Assembly (NCBI RefSeq): GCF_900107435.1
Contig: NZ_FNPZ01000005.1
Span: 62,001 to 126,000 of the forward strand
Reading direction: 5' to 3'
Length of the DNA: 64,000 nucleotides
DNA from: Herbiconiux ginsengi
Lineage (GTDB): Bacteria; Actinomycetota; Actinomycetes; Actinomycetales; Microbacteriaceae
Shown here: positions 1 to 8,606 of the stretch, piece after piece
Position numbering within the stretch: the first letter of the stretch is position 1
Layout of the letters: the number at the start of each line of letters is the position of its first letter
The notes under the pieces: model-generated
What the model was told of the DNA's origin: nothing
Database searches by the model: none
The model's input: the letters and a program-made list of their open reading frames with translations, nothing else
Made by a program: the position numbers and the translations under genes

Positions 1-94
1 CAGTGCCCTCGTCGGCCTGCTCGGGAAACGGCGCATCGATCACCTGGTAGCGAGCATCGCCACCGACGAGCACTGCTTTTTGCGAATATGTCAT
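1..94 (-). CDS. Dehydrogenase N-terminus (partial, runs off the window)
   Basis: Only the first 31 codons are present. The peptide begins MTYSQKAVLVGGDARYQVID, which fits the opening of the GroES-like domain of zinc-dependent medium-chain alcohol dehydrogenases, but no zinc ligand or cofactor motif lies inside the window. The ATG is 4 bases after the stop of the ferredoxin gene on the same strand, so it is probably the next gene of the P450 operon. A dehydrogenase oxidising the alcohol made by the P450 would make sense. The family call is an inference from a very short stretch. Confidence 0.4.
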   Translation of the reverse strand, partial: MTYSQKAVLVGGDARYQVIDAPFPEQADEGT

Positions 95-98
95 GGCT

Positions 99-305
99 TT
101 AGCTTTCATCGTTGATGATGGTGATGACCCGAGCCGGGCACACCGCGGCACCCTCCCGGGCTTGCCGGCGCGATTCGACGCCTTGTGGATCATGGTCAAG
201 GACGACCACCACACCATCCTCGTCCCGCTGGTCGTAGACGTCGGGGCCGGCCATGACGCAGCTCCCCGCTGAAATACATCTACTTTCGTCGATCTGTATC
301 TGCAT
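99..305 (-). CDS. 3Fe-4S ferredoxin of the P450 system
   Basis: A 68-aa single-cluster ferredoxin that would pass electrons from the adjacent reductase to the adjacent cytochrome P450. Three cysteines are visible: Cys10, Cys16 and Cys56, the last followed by Pro as usual. The spacing C-x5-C...CP, with no cysteine at the middle position (Ala/Gly there), indicates a 3Fe-4S rather than 4Fe-4S cluster, as in many actinobacterial P450 ferredoxins. It starts 4 bases after the reductase stop, so the two are co-transcribed. Size and motif are typical of the family. Confidence 0.9.
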   Translation of the reverse strand: MQIQIDESRCISAGSCVMAGPDVYDQRDEDGVVVVLDHDPQGVESRRQAREGAAVCPARVITIINDES

Positions 306-309
306 GTTC

Positions 310-1515
310 CTACGCCTCTCCGGACACGACGGTCCGCTCTATTGCATCTGCCAGCTCGCGACGATGCTGCGCGAGCTGGGGGCCGAACCCACTGGTCAAG
401 AACCCGGTGATCTCACCGTTGTGACGACCGACGAGTCCCCACTTGCGCGAATCAAGCTCGCCCCAAGCCAGGTCGTACTCGTCTCCGGGCCCGATCATGC
501 CGAATGACTGCAGCTTGAAACCAAACTGATCGGTCCAGAAGAACGGGACCGGCACGTAGGCAGAACGCGTGCCGCTGAGGGTGAGCGCCAGATGTGCCGC
601 GCCCTCGGTCGCGTTCGCCCGGGTCTCGAAGCGCATGTGCCGCCGGTAGCCGGGGTGGAAGCCGTTTGCGACATCACCGACCGCGAACACGTCCTCGCAG
701 GCCTGCTGATATTCGTCGACGACCACACCGTTGGTGATCTCCACACCGCTCCCCTCCAGCCACTCGACATTGGGACTCGCTCCAATGGAAATCAACACCA
801 CGTCGACCGGCACTCGCGACCCATCGGAGACCACCAGTTCCGTGATCTCCCTGCCATCGGCGACGATCTCGGTGCACGATGCGCCGAGCACCAGATTGAC
901 CTCGTTGCTGCGATGCTGCTCGAGTAACCACGCCGACAGCTCCGGTGTGATCCGATTGGCGAGGGGCTGCTCCGTCGGCTCGATGACCGTGACGGTCACA
1001 CCGAGGTTCACTGCGCTCGCTGCGACTTCAAGGCCGATCAGGCCACCGCCGACGATTCCCAGACGCGATCCCGGCGTGAGTCGCCTGCGCAGCTCGGCGG
1101 CATCACTCAGAGTCCTCAAGACGAACGCGTTGCCGTAGCCGTCGAACTGCGGCAAACGCCTGGGCGAGGCGCCCGTAGCGATGACCAACGTGCCGTAGTC
1201 GATGTCCTCCCCATCGCTCAAGTGCACCGTCTTTTGGGCGAGATCGAGGGCGGTCGCGGCCACTCCCAACCGGCAGACGATCCCCTTTTCAGCGAGCTCC
1301 TCATGGCTTGTCAGAGCGATGTCCTCGAATTCCTGCGTGCCGCTCAGCACTCCTTTGGACAATGGGGGACGGTCGTAGGGGAGGTGGCTTTCCGCTCCGA
1401 TCAGGGTGATGCGGCCGGCGTGACCGTGTGCACGCAGGTCGAGTGCGGTTCCGACACCGGCCCCGGAGGCCCCGACGATGACGACGTGATCGGCCGCGGG
1501 CATAACCGACCCCAT
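310..1515 (-). CDS. FAD-dependent NAD(P)H-ferredoxin reductase
   Basis: A 401-aa pyridine-nucleotide-disulphide-type oxidoreductase that would move electrons from NAD(P)H to the neighbouring ferredoxin. The N-terminal FAD fingerprint reads HVVIVGASGAG. The central dinucleotide fold has GIVGGGLIGLE, and the C-terminal FAD-binding ATG-like motif is VFAVGDVANG. The start at 1515 is chosen because its ATG overlaps the P450 stop as ATGA. A longer open frame upstream only overlaps P450 coding sequence. A second in-frame ATG four codons later is an alternative. Together with the P450 and ferredoxin it makes a three-component class I monooxygenase. Confidence 0.9.
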   Translation of the reverse strand: MGSVMPAADHVVIVGASGAGVGTALDLRAHGHAGRITLIGAESHLPYDRPPLSKGVLSGTQEFEDIALTSHEELAEKGIVCRLGVAATALDLAQKTVHLSDGEDIDYGTLVIATGASPRRLPQFDGYGNAFVLRTLSDAAELRRRLTPGSRLGIVGGGLIGLEVAASAVNLGVTVTVIEPTEQPLANRITPELSAWLLEQHRSNEVNLVLGASCTEIVADGREITELVVSDGSRVPVDVVLISIGASPNVEWLEGSGVEITNGVVVDEYQQACEDVFAVGDVANGFHPGYRRHMRFETRANATEGAAHLALTLSGTRSAYVPVPFFWTDQFGFKLQSFGMIGPGDEYDLAWGELDSRKWGLVGRHNGEITGFLTSGFGPQLAQHRRELADAIERTVVSGEA

Positions 1516-2720
1516 CAGCTGCGTCCCCACTCGACGACGACCTCGGCCGAACCCTTGCAGAGGGCCCGCTCCCGCCACCCCTCCGACGGAAGCACGTTCT
1601 CGAATCGGCTGTACCGTTTCACGATCTCTTGGAGTGCGAGCGTGATCTCCATCCGGGCCAGCTGAGCTCCGGGGCACGCGTGCGGCCCCAGCCCGAAGGT
1701 GACGTGCCGAGCCGGGTCGACACGGTCCATGTCGAAGGTCAGCGGATTGGGGAAAGCGGCCGGGTCGGTGTTCGCGGCTAGGAGACTGCCGCCGACGCTC
1801 TCGCCTCGCTTGATGGTCGTGTTGCCGAGGATCGCGTCCTCTTTTGCCATGCGGGCGCGGGGGAAGCTGATGCCCACCGTCAGGAGGCGCAGCATCTCTT
1901 CGAACGCTCGCGGGAGCGCCTCGGGCTCCCGCTTCAGCCGCTCGAAGGTGGCGACGTCATATGAGAGCCATTCGATGCAACTGTTTAGCATCACGCCGGT
2001 GGCGTCGTGAGCGGCGGTGAGCAACGTCATACCCATTCCGCGTAGCTCGTCCTCGGTCCACTTGCCCTCTGCGGTGTCCTGGATCATGGCGCTCATCAGG
2101 TCCTCTCCCGGCTCACGCTTCTTGCGTTCGTACAACTCGACGAAGACCGGCGTGATCTTGGAGTACGCCTCGTACACCTCCTCCATGCTCGTCACCCGCG
2201 AATCCACGATCGCTGAGCACGCGTCGATGAACACAGGGTCTGTAATTGTCGGCATGCCCAGGATCGAGCACAGGACATGCATTGGCAGCACCTTGCCGAT
2301 CGTGGAGGTTATATCGGAAGGGTTTCCGCGCGCCTCGAAGTCGTCGAGGCACTGATTCACGAACTCCTGCGTGCGCGGGCGGAGGGCGTTCACGCGCTTG
2401 ACCGTGAGGTGCCGCATGAGCACACCGCGCTTGGTCTGGTGGTGCTCCCCGTCCGTCGACAAGAACGACTGCGTCAGGGTCGTACTCTTCTCGGTCTGGC
2501 GCATCCTCGGGAAGTCTTCGTCGCCGAAGAACTCGACGGTGTAATTGGGGTCCGTGTAGAAGTCTTTGACGAGGTCGTAGGTCGTTGTCATCCATCCTTC
2601 GCCGCCGAAGGGGAAGTCCACGCGGACGACGTCGGAGTCCTCACGCAGCGCTGCGTAAGCGTTCGCCGTCTCGGACCAGTTGACCAGATTTTGCTTCGAC
2701 TGAAGTTTGTAGGGTGTCAT
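1515..2720 (-). CDS. Cytochrome P450 monooxygenase
   Basis: A 401-aa soluble bacterial P450. The haem-binding loop is FGLGPHACPG with the thiolate ligand Cys349. The K-helix ExxR is Glu275-Met-Leu-Arg278. The I-helix reads AAHDAT around residues 236-241: the acid of the oxygen-activation pair is Asp239, but the usual Thr position holds Ala240 with Thr241 next to it. It is translationally coupled at both ends, through ATGA overlaps with the HtaA-like gene upstream and the reductase gene downstream. The substrate cannot be read from the sequence. The neighbouring peptide-type importer, aldehyde dehydrogenase and MpaB-like oxygenase suggest degradation of a hydrophobic or terpene-like compound, which is inference. 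Confidence 0.95.
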   Translation of the reverse strand: MTPYKLQSKQNLVNWSETANAYAALREDSDVVRVDFPFGGEGWMTTTYDLVKDFYTDPNYTVEFFGDEDFPRMRQTEKSTTLTQSFLSTDGEHHQTKRGVLMRHLTVKRVNALRPRTQEFVNQCLDDFEARGNPSDITSTIGKVLPMHVLCSILGMPTITDPVFIDACSAIVDSRVTSMEEVYEAYSKITPVFVELYERKKREPGEDLMSAMIQDTAEGKWTEDELRGMGMTLLTAAHDATGVMLNSCIEWLSYDVATFERLKREPEALPRAFEEMLRLLTVGISFPRARMAKEDAILGNTTIKRGESVGGSLLAANTDPAAFPNPLTFDMDRVDPARHVTFGLGPHACPGAQLARMEITLALQEIVKRYSRFENVLPSEGWRERALCKGSAEVVVEWGRS

Positions 2721-3232
2721 GTCTGTGGAGCCTCTCTTAAATCCTGGATCTGTATTGGGGAGGGCACCGGATCGGTGTCGCCTTGAAGAAGTAGGGTCAT
2801 TGGATCGAAGATCTGGCCGGCCGGATACTGGTTTCCGAACATCCGCGCCCCGTTGGGACTCAGGTGAGGCTCGAGCGAGAACGATCCACCGGCGGAGCGG
2901 GCGACGACGAGGAGATCGGCGATCGCTATGCGCGCGTCCGGAACACCGGGCGTGGCGACCGTGAAGGAGCCGGTGTCGCCGATGATGACAATCCCAGGCT
3001 CGTTCAGATGAACCGCCAGCAGACCGCCGTGGCCCAGGTAGCTAATTCCCGATGTGGAGCGCCACACGATGGTGTCATCGGCAGTCGTCAACTGACCCGA
3101 GAAGGCGAAACGTCCATGCCCCACCGGCCGGACCTCGCCGGCAATCTCTATAACGCCGTCAGGCATGCGTGCAATGTAACGGGAGAAGGACGATTTCACG
3201 GCCCAAAGGAGGATCGCCTCTCGTTGTGACAT
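2717..3232 (-). CDS. HtaA-domain-like protein in the P450 operon
   Basis: A 171-aa protein that opens with LLWAVKSSFSRYI and later contains GHGGLLAVHLNEPGIVI. This pattern resembles the HtaA domain known from corynebacterial haem-uptake proteins (W-x-VK-x-SF-x-x-Y near the start, GHGG-L in the middle). There is no signal peptide and no membrane segment, so it is predicted to be cytosolic, unlike the secreted or anchored HtaA proteins. It is the first gene of the P450 operon and overlaps the P450 start by ATGA. A role in haem supply or substrate binding is possible but unproven. The family assignment rests on motif similarity only. Confidence 0.6.
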   Translation of the reverse strand: MSQREAILLWAVKSSFSRYIARMPDGVIEIAGEVRPVGHGRFAFSGQLTTADDTIVWRSTSGISYLGHGGLLAVHLNEPGIVIIGDTGSFTVATPGVPDARIAIADLLVVARSAGGSFSLEPHLSPNGARMFGNQYPAGQIFDPMTLLLQGDTDPVPSPIQIQDLREAPQT

Positions 3233-3470
3233 TCAGACGCCCCCTTCCGGCCTCATCGCCAATCGATCTCGACTTCTTATCTCGACAGGTAGATGTTAGG
3301 TCGCAAAAGAAAGCGAAGTCAAGAAAATCATACTCGGTTCTGGTTTTAAGACCATATCAAGCACTTCTAGTGTGAGGGCTGATGTTCTTTTAGCAGAACT
3401 GGTACTGGTTAGTTGGGGGTGGTATCTGGCGCCTGTACCTAAGTCATCCGCGCTTTGACACAATGGTGCA
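3233..3470. promoter_or_regulatory. Divergent promoter region between the P450 operon and tetR
   Basis: 238 bp between the HtaA-like start (minus strand) and the TetR start (plus strand), lower in GC than the flanks. It holds a gapped inverted repeat GTTCT-N6-AGAAC at 3384-3399 and a nearby CTGGTACTGG stretch, either of which could be the TetR operator. No convincing -35/-10 pair was assigned. Confidence 0.3.
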
Positions 3471-4139
3471 ATGTGGCATTCGTCGTCGACCCCCGTCCCG
3501 CCGAACGAGCTGGTCTTTCCCGCGGCATCTCAACCATCCACCCGGCCACAGATCGAGCGCGCAGAGCGCATCCTCTCGATTGCCGCCGACCTCCTGGAAT
3601 CTGGCGGGGACGGAGCCGTTCAGATGAAGGATCTCGCCGAGCGGGCCGGCGTCGCTCTGTCGACGCTCTACCGATACTTCCCATCCAAGCGCTGGGTCGT
3701 AATCGCAGCTGCTGTTCGGCGTCGTCAGGCTCGCACCCGCGATTCTGGCCGCCCCGTAGAACACGCCGGTCGACCCTCGCAACGTGTTGCGGGGTTCTTT
3801 CTCGAAAATTTCCGCGACGAGCGGAGGCATCCGCACTTCATGGCAGCCCTTCGGCGGGCGACCTCGGCCGTTACTGGTCCCGGAGAGCGGTCGGCCGTCG
3901 AACTCCTTCGCGACCAGTTCCTACGCAACCTTGTGCAAGACGCCGGCCCGTTCTCGGCGGAGCAGCTCCCCATCGTCGAGTTCCTCGTGGAGGTCGTCGA
4001 CCTCGTCGAATCCCGCTGGGCTTCCGGGGACCTGACCGGCCGCCAGGCGCGGACACGAATCATCCTCGCCTGCAAACTGCTCGACTTGCCCAGCGCAGAG
4101 GTCAATGCCGCCACGGCGGCTGCGATCGAGTCCAGCTGA
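3471..4139 (+). CDS. TetR-family transcriptional regulator
   Basis: A 222-aa regulator, divergent from the P450 operon and therefore the likely local repressor of it. The N-terminal helix-turn-helix is typical: residues around 33-75 include MKDLAERAGVALSTLYRYF followed by PSKRWVV. The C-terminal part is a helical ligand-binding domain without a recognisable ligand signature. About 27 extra residues before the HTH, rich in Pro and Ser, make the start uncertain, and an internal start is possible. The gene is closed by a strong hairpin at 4161-4200. Confidence 0.85.
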   Translation: MWHSSSTPVPPNELVFPAASQPSTRPQIERAERILSIAADLLESGGDGAVQMKDLAERAGVALSTLYRYFPSKRWVVIAAAVRRRQARTRDSGRPVEHAGRPSQRVAGFFLENFRDERRHPHFMAALRRATSAVTGPGERSAVELLRDQFLRNLVQDAGPFSAEQLPIVEFLVEVVDLVESRWASGDLTGRQARTRIILACKLLDLPSAEVNAATAAAIESS

Positions 4140-4160
4140 TTCAGGCTTCAGTCAAAGAGG

Positions 4161-4200
4161 CTGAGCGTGGTGGATGGTCTCACCCGTCCACCACGCTCAG
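4161..4200. terminator. Bidirectional terminator hairpin
   Basis: A perfect 14-bp stem, CTGAGCGTGGTGGA at 4161-4174 paired with its complement at 4187-4200, with a 12-nt loop. It sits between the convergent tetR and ABC-transporter genes. No long T-tract is present on either side. Confidence 0.85.
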
Positions 4201-4206
4201 TGAAGC

Positions 4207-5757
4207 TCAGTTACCCGGACGCCATTCCGCGAGTAGCGGAACACTGCGGGCCTCGGTCACCGCAACGTTCTCCACGGTCCCCGTGGCGTAAACGTCAGCT
4301 ATTGGATTACCTATCGGCACCAGATACGCCTCCTCCGTCGCCCGTTCGCTGATCTTTTCCCAGTAGGGATTGGGATCAGCCGCGCTAGCGCCCTCAAGGA
4401 ACTGGCCATCGATTTCGGGGTCCGTCCAGCTTCCGGGGTGCGCGAACCCACCGGGTGCGAAATAGGTGCCGTACTGAGAGAACATCGAGCGGTCGAATTG
4501 GGGAGCGACTTGGCCGACCGGAGCACTCTTCAGGTTGGCGATGTAGTCAGTGGTCGAGTTGCTTGGGACGATATTCACCCTGATGCCGATTTCCTCCCAG
4601 TTCTCCACCACCGCCTGGGCGACGAGACCGTAGTCTGGTCCGGCGAAGTCCTCAGACACCACGTCCATCTCGAACCCATCCGGATAGCCGGCCTCGGCAA
4701 GAAGCTCCTTGGCCTTGTCCTGGTCAAACTCATAGCGATCCTCTAGCTCGAGCACGTACCCGTCGAGACTTGCGAGCTCCGAGCTCGGGGTCGCGATGCC
4801 TTTGTAGACGGCTTTCGCGATGGCTTCACGATTGACGGCGTAGTTCAAGGCCTGCCTGACGCGCACATCTCCGAGTGCAGGAACCTGCTGACCATCGGCA
4901 TCCATGATTGCGAACGCCTGCTGGGCCAGCTTGAATGACTGGACGTCCACACCGGGGATCTGCTTTGCCGCCTCGGTGGTGGAATAGTGACCGTTCGCCG
5001 CGTCGACCTCGCCTGTCTGCAGCGACTGGAGTCGGGTGTTCGGATTGGTCATGATCCGAACGACAATCTTGTCCCAGTTGACCTTCGAAGGATCGTAGTA
5101 GTGCTCATTCGGGACGAATGTGTAGGTGTCCCCCGCCACGGACTGGGTGGGGTCGTAAACATACGGCCCTGCTCCAAAAGTGCTGGTCGCGAGCATCGCC
5201 GGATCGGACTGGACTGCCGCCGGCGAGACCAGTCCGCCCCAGTTAAGGCCGGAGTCGGAAAGGATGCGCGGGACGTTCGGGTTCGGCCGGCCGAGATTCA
5301 GCGTCACCGTGTTGCCGTCGACGTCGATCGAGTCAATCGGACCCATGAGCCCCGAATATGGGCCCTTCGCCGCTGCGAAGTACTCGAGCCAGATCTTCGC
5401 AGACTCCCCAGTCACGGGAGTGCCGTCCGAAAAATACGCATCGTCGCGCAGGGTGAACGAGAAAACTCTGTTCCCATCTCCCACGTAGCCCCACTCTGTT
5501 GCGAGGCCCTCCGTGACCGTCCCGTCGGGTTCGAGGTGCAGAATTGCCTCGTTGGTAATCTCGTGCACGGGATTCTGGAAATCTTTCGAACTGTCGAGCG
5601 AATTCGGCGCGTAGCTGCCGCCGAAAGTGAGGATCTTGTCGGATGCCGCTGGTGCGCCGGCGCCGCTGCCGCCGCACGCGCTCAGGACGAGCGCCGAGGC
5701 AAGGGCCGCAACGACGGCGACGCGTCCGCGGAGTTTACTTCTTCGTACTGTGTTCAT
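4207..5757 (-). CDS. ABC importer substrate-binding lipoprotein (SBP family 5)
   Basis: A 516-aa extracellular solute-binding protein of the peptide/nickel/opine type (SBP_bac_5). The N-terminus has Arg/Lys residues, a hydrophobic stretch and the lipobox LSAC, so it is a lipoprotein anchored by that cysteine. The body has the family's long two-lobed architecture and full length. It is the first gene of a minus-strand group with two permease domains and two ATPase domains at 5.8-9.7 kb, although in transcription order it lies downstream of them. The ligand is unknown; family members take up peptides, glutathione, sugars or plant compounds. The hairpin at 4161-4200 ends the transcript. Confidence 0.93.
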   Translation of the reverse strand: MNTVRRSKLRGRVAVVAALASALVLSACGGSGAGAPAASDKILTFGGSYAPNSLDSSKDFQNPVHEITNEAILHLEPDGTVTEGLATEWGYVGDGNRVFSFTLRDDAYFSDGTPVTGESAKIWLEYFAAAKGPYSGLMGPIDSIDVDGNTVTLNLGRPNPNVPRILSDSGLNWGGLVSPAAVQSDPAMLATSTFGAGPYVYDPTQSVAGDTYTFVPNEHYYDPSKVNWDKIVVRIMTNPNTRLQSLQTGEVDAANGHYSTTEAAKQIPGVDVQSFKLAQQAFAIMDADGQQVPALGDVRVRQALNYAVNREAIAKAVYKGIATPSSELASLDGYVLELEDRYEFDQDKAKELLAEAGYPDGFEMDVVSEDFAGPDYGLVAQAVVENWEEIGIRVNIVPSNSTTDYIANLKSAPVGQVAPQFDRSMFSQYGTYFAPGGFAHPGSWTDPEIDGQFLEGASAADPNPYWEKISERATEEAYLVPIGNPIADVYATGTVENVAVTEARSVPLLAEWRPGN

Positions 5758-5821
5758 CAGTGTTGCTCCTCGTTGAGTGATGACGGAATTGCAGGAGAGA
5801 GACAGAAGGCGACGGCGGCGG

Positions 5822-6655
5822 TCACGTGGTCGCGGCGGCGGCAGATCGCGCGAGCCGACGTAGTCTCTGTCGGGCGGGATCGGGGACCGGTGCGGCGTCG
5901 AGCAGCGCGCGGGTGTAGGGGTGCTCGGGATTGTCGTACACTCGAGCCGATTGCCCCCGCTCGACGATGGAGCCCCGCAGGAGTACGAGAATCTCGTCGG
6001 AGACGTGCCGGACGACCGCCAGGTCGTGAGAAACGAAGAGGTAGCTTAGGCCAAGTTCTTCTTGAAGATCCATCAGCAGGTTGAGTACCTGCGCTTGGAC
6101 GGAGAGATCGAGTGCGCTTGTCGGCTCGTCGCAAATAATCAGCCGAGGCCGCCCGATAATCGCCCGCGCGATTGCGATTCTCTGCCGCTGTCCGCCCGAA
6201 AAGTTACCCGGGTAGCGGGCAGCAGCGCTCCGCGGCATTCCGACCTGATCGAGCGCCTCCTCAATCCGGTCCGCTCGCTCACTGGCGGACAAATCCGCCA
6301 CGTGACGCAGACTCTCGGCAATGGTCTGCCCGATGGTGCGCGTCGGATTGAGGGAGCCATAGGGATCTTGGAAGATCACCTGCAGTTCCGAGCTGAGAGC
6401 GCGGCGGTCACGAGACGTGATCGCCGCGAGTTCGCGCCCGCCGAATGTCACCGATCCGACTGAGATCGGTGACATTCCGAGGATCGCCCGACCGATAGTC
6501 GACTTGCCGGATCCCGACTCGCCGACCAGGCCGACTGTCGTGTTGCTGGGCACATCGAAACTAACGTCCCGGACCGCCGTGAAACCGTCACCCCGACCGC
6601 GGGCGGGGTAGGTCACGGTGAGGTCGCGTACCTGTAGAAGCGCGTGCTCAGACAT
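5822..6655 (-). CDS. ABC transporter ATP-binding protein (DppF/OppF-like)
   Basis: A 277-aa ATPase of the oligopeptide/dipeptide import class. Visible motifs are Walker A GESGSGKST, the signature FSGGQRQRIAIARAI, Walker B LIICDEPTSALD and the switch histidine in FVSHDLAVV. The chosen start (6655, MSEHALL) overlaps the stop of the upstream permease-ATPase gene by 8 bases. A longer frame to 6823 lies within that gene and is rejected. The protein pairs with the ATPase half of the fusion protein to form the nucleotide-binding dimer. It is slightly short at the C-terminus for the OppF group. Confidence 0.9.
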   Translation of the reverse strand: MSEHALLQVRDLTVTYPARGRGDGFTAVRDVSFDVPSNTTVGLVGESGSGKSTIGRAILGMSPISVGSVTFGGRELAAITSRDRRALSSELQVIFQDPYGSLNPTRTIGQTIAESLRHVADLSASERADRIEEALDQVGMPRSAAARYPGNFSGGQRQRIAIARAIIGRPRLIICDEPTSALDLSVQAQVLNLLMDLQEELGLSYLFVSHDLAVVRHVSDEILVLLRGSIVERGQSARVYDNPEHPYTRALLDAAPVPDPARQRLRRLARSAAAATT

Positions 6656-8606
6656 TATGGTCTTCCAGTTCGTCCGCTCGGATACAACGAACGTCGTGTG
6701 CCACCTCGACCTGCCGGAGAGCCGGCGATTCGCCCTCCGCGCAGGCCTCAACCGCGAAAGCGCAGCGGGTGCGGAAGTGACACCCGGACGGCCAGGAGCC
6801 GGGCGGCGGCACACTGCCCGCAATCGAGATCAGGCGATGTTCACCGATCGAGCGATGCGGGTCGGAGGCTAGGAGACCCTTCGTGTAAGGATGCAGCGGA
6901 GCCGCGAACAATTCGTCGATAACTCCCCTCTCCACAACTTCGCCCGCGTACATGACGATCGCTCGATCGCAGACGTCGGCGACGACACCCCAGTCGTGCG
7001 TTATCAGGATCATCGACATGCCGCGCTCTGCGACCAGACGTCGGAGCAGGTTCAAGATCTCTGCTTGGATCGTCACGTCCAGGGCTGTCGTGGGCTCATC
7101 CGCGATTAGTAGGCGAGGCTCCCCGGCGAGTGCCCGAGCGATCACCACTCGCTGCGCCATGCCGCCGGAAAGCTCGTGAGGGTAGCGTCGCAGCACCTGC
7201 TCCGGGTCACGAAGCTCCACCTGCTGGAGTAGCTGAAGCACCCGCGCCTTCGCTGCTCGCCGCGACAGACCCGTGTGGTTGCGCACGACCTCGGCGAGCT
7301 GCCAACCGACGCGGAAGCCCGGGTTCAGGCTCACTGAGGGCTCCTGCGAGATCACGGCTATTTCCTTGCCGCGATAGGCACGCATGATTCGTGCGTCGAG
7401 GTCGAGGAGGTTGACGCCGTCGAAGACGATACGGCCCGACTCGACGTATCCACCGGAGGGCAGGGCGCCGATGATCGACATCGCGGTCGCCGTCTTTCCG
7501 CAACCCGACTCCCCGACCAGGCCGACGGTCTCTCCGCGCCCGACATGGAAGGTAACACTGTCGACCACCCGGACGGGGCGCCCGTCGGGGCGCCGAAACT
7601 CGACGTTCACATCCTCGACTCGCAGAAGTGCGTTGCGATCAGCGGGCTCGACCTCAAGACCCTCCTGGGCACGGCGTGATCTCGGCTTCTTCGCTTTCGT
7701 GCTGGAGCCCGCCCAACCCTCGGTCGTGGCATCACGGACCGAGTCCCCGAGCAGCCCCAAGGCCAGAGTGGTCAGCGTGACAGCCACTCCCGGAGGCCAG
7801 ATCAGCCAGGGATCGACCAGGAGATTCTGTAGGCCCTCAGCGATCATGCCTCCCCAACTCGGTGCGGGCGCTTCGACGATCAGGCCCAGAAACGCGAGCC
7901 CCGTCTGGCTTATCAGGGCAGCCGCGCTGATCAGGGAGGCCTGGACGATGATCGGCCCTGCAACACGCGGCAGGACGTGCTGCGTGATGATGTACGCGTC
8001 GCCAAGGCCCGACACGCGGGCGGCTGACACGTACAGCTCCTCCTTGACGGGGAGCACAGCCGATCGAACGATACGAGCAAGGCCAGGAGCGACGAGGACG
8101 CCCAGTGTCACCATCGCTGCAGTCATGCTCAGCGGGAAGACCGCGAGAACGACAAGGATGATGATGATGCCGGGGAGGGCGAAGAGGAGATCTGCGATCC
8201 AGGAGATCACCCGATCCGTGCGGCCGCCCACGTACCCGGCGATCAGGCCAAGCGGAACGCCGAGCACCAAGGCGACAGCGAGGGCCTGAGCCACCCCTAT
8301 CAGTGTGATTTGGGCTCCGACCAGGATCCGCTGGAACACGTCACGGCCGAGCGAGTCGGTGCCGAGTAGATGCTGGAGGCTAGGAAGTTGATTGACGTCG
8401 GCGAGGTCACCGGTGCGCTCGGTGAGCACCTCAGGCCAGATCATCGGCGCTACGATCGCGACGATGACCAGAAGGAGGATGTAGGCGAGGCAAACCCGAG
8501 CGAGTCCTCGCTTCAACAGCCGGCGAAGAAAACGCGGGGACTGCGCCGCGTGTGGGGAGACTTCGGCGGCGGCCGACTCTTTCCGGCTCGACTTGGTGGC
8601 GGTCAT
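6648..8606 (-). CDS. ABC permease-ATPase fusion protein (DppC-DppD type)
   Basis: A 652-aa fusion. Residues about 25-300 form a DppC-like permease: a membrane segment near the N-terminus, the GTDSLGRDVFQRI motif, several transmembrane segments and the EAA-type loop ELYVSAARVSGLG. After a basic linker, residues about 325-650 form a DppD-like ATPase with Walker A GESGCGKTA, signature LSGGMAQRVVIARAL, Walker B LLIADEPTTALD and the C-terminal cysteine-containing oligopeptide-transporter extension. No stop or frameshift separates the halves. It overlaps the upstream permease by ATGA and the downstream ATPase by 8 bases. Separate genes are the more usual arrangement. Confidence 0.9.
   Translation of the reverse strand: MTATKSSRKESAAAEVSPHAAQSPRFLRRLLKRGLARVCLAYILLLVIVAIVAPMIWPEVLTERTGDLADVNQLPSLQHLLGTDSLGRDVFQRILVGAQITLIGVAQALAVALVLGVPLGLIAGYVGGRTDRVISWIADLLFALPGIIIILVVLAVFPLSMTAAMVTLGVLVAPGLARIVRSAVLPVKEELYVSAARVSGLGDAYIITQHVLPRVAGPIIVQASLISAAALISQTGLAFLGLIVEAPAPSWGGMIAEGLQNLLVDPWLIWPPGVAVTLTTLALGLLGDSVRDATTEGWAGSSTKAKKPRSRRAQEGLEVEPADRNALLRVEDVNVEFRRPDGRPVRVVDSVTFHVGRGETVGLVGESGCGKTATAMSIIGALPSGGYVESGRIVFDGVNLLDLDARIMRAYRGKEIAVISQEPSVSLNPGFRVGWQLAEVVRNHTGLSRRAAKARVLQLLQQVELRDPEQVLRRYPHELSGGMAQRVVIARALAGEPRLLIADEPTTALDVTIQAEILNLLRRLVAERGMSMILITHDWGVVADVCDRAIVMYAGEVVERGVIDELFAAPLHPYTKGLLASDPHRSIGEHRLISIAGSVPPPGSWPSGCHFRTRCAFAVEACAEGESPALRQVEVAHDVRCIRADELEDHNV

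Noticed and set aside
4987-6084. Long open frame on the plus strand opposite the ABC solute-binding protein and the ATPase gene
   Set aside because: It is Arg-rich, has no domain pattern and mirrors the high third-position GC of the real genes on the other strand.
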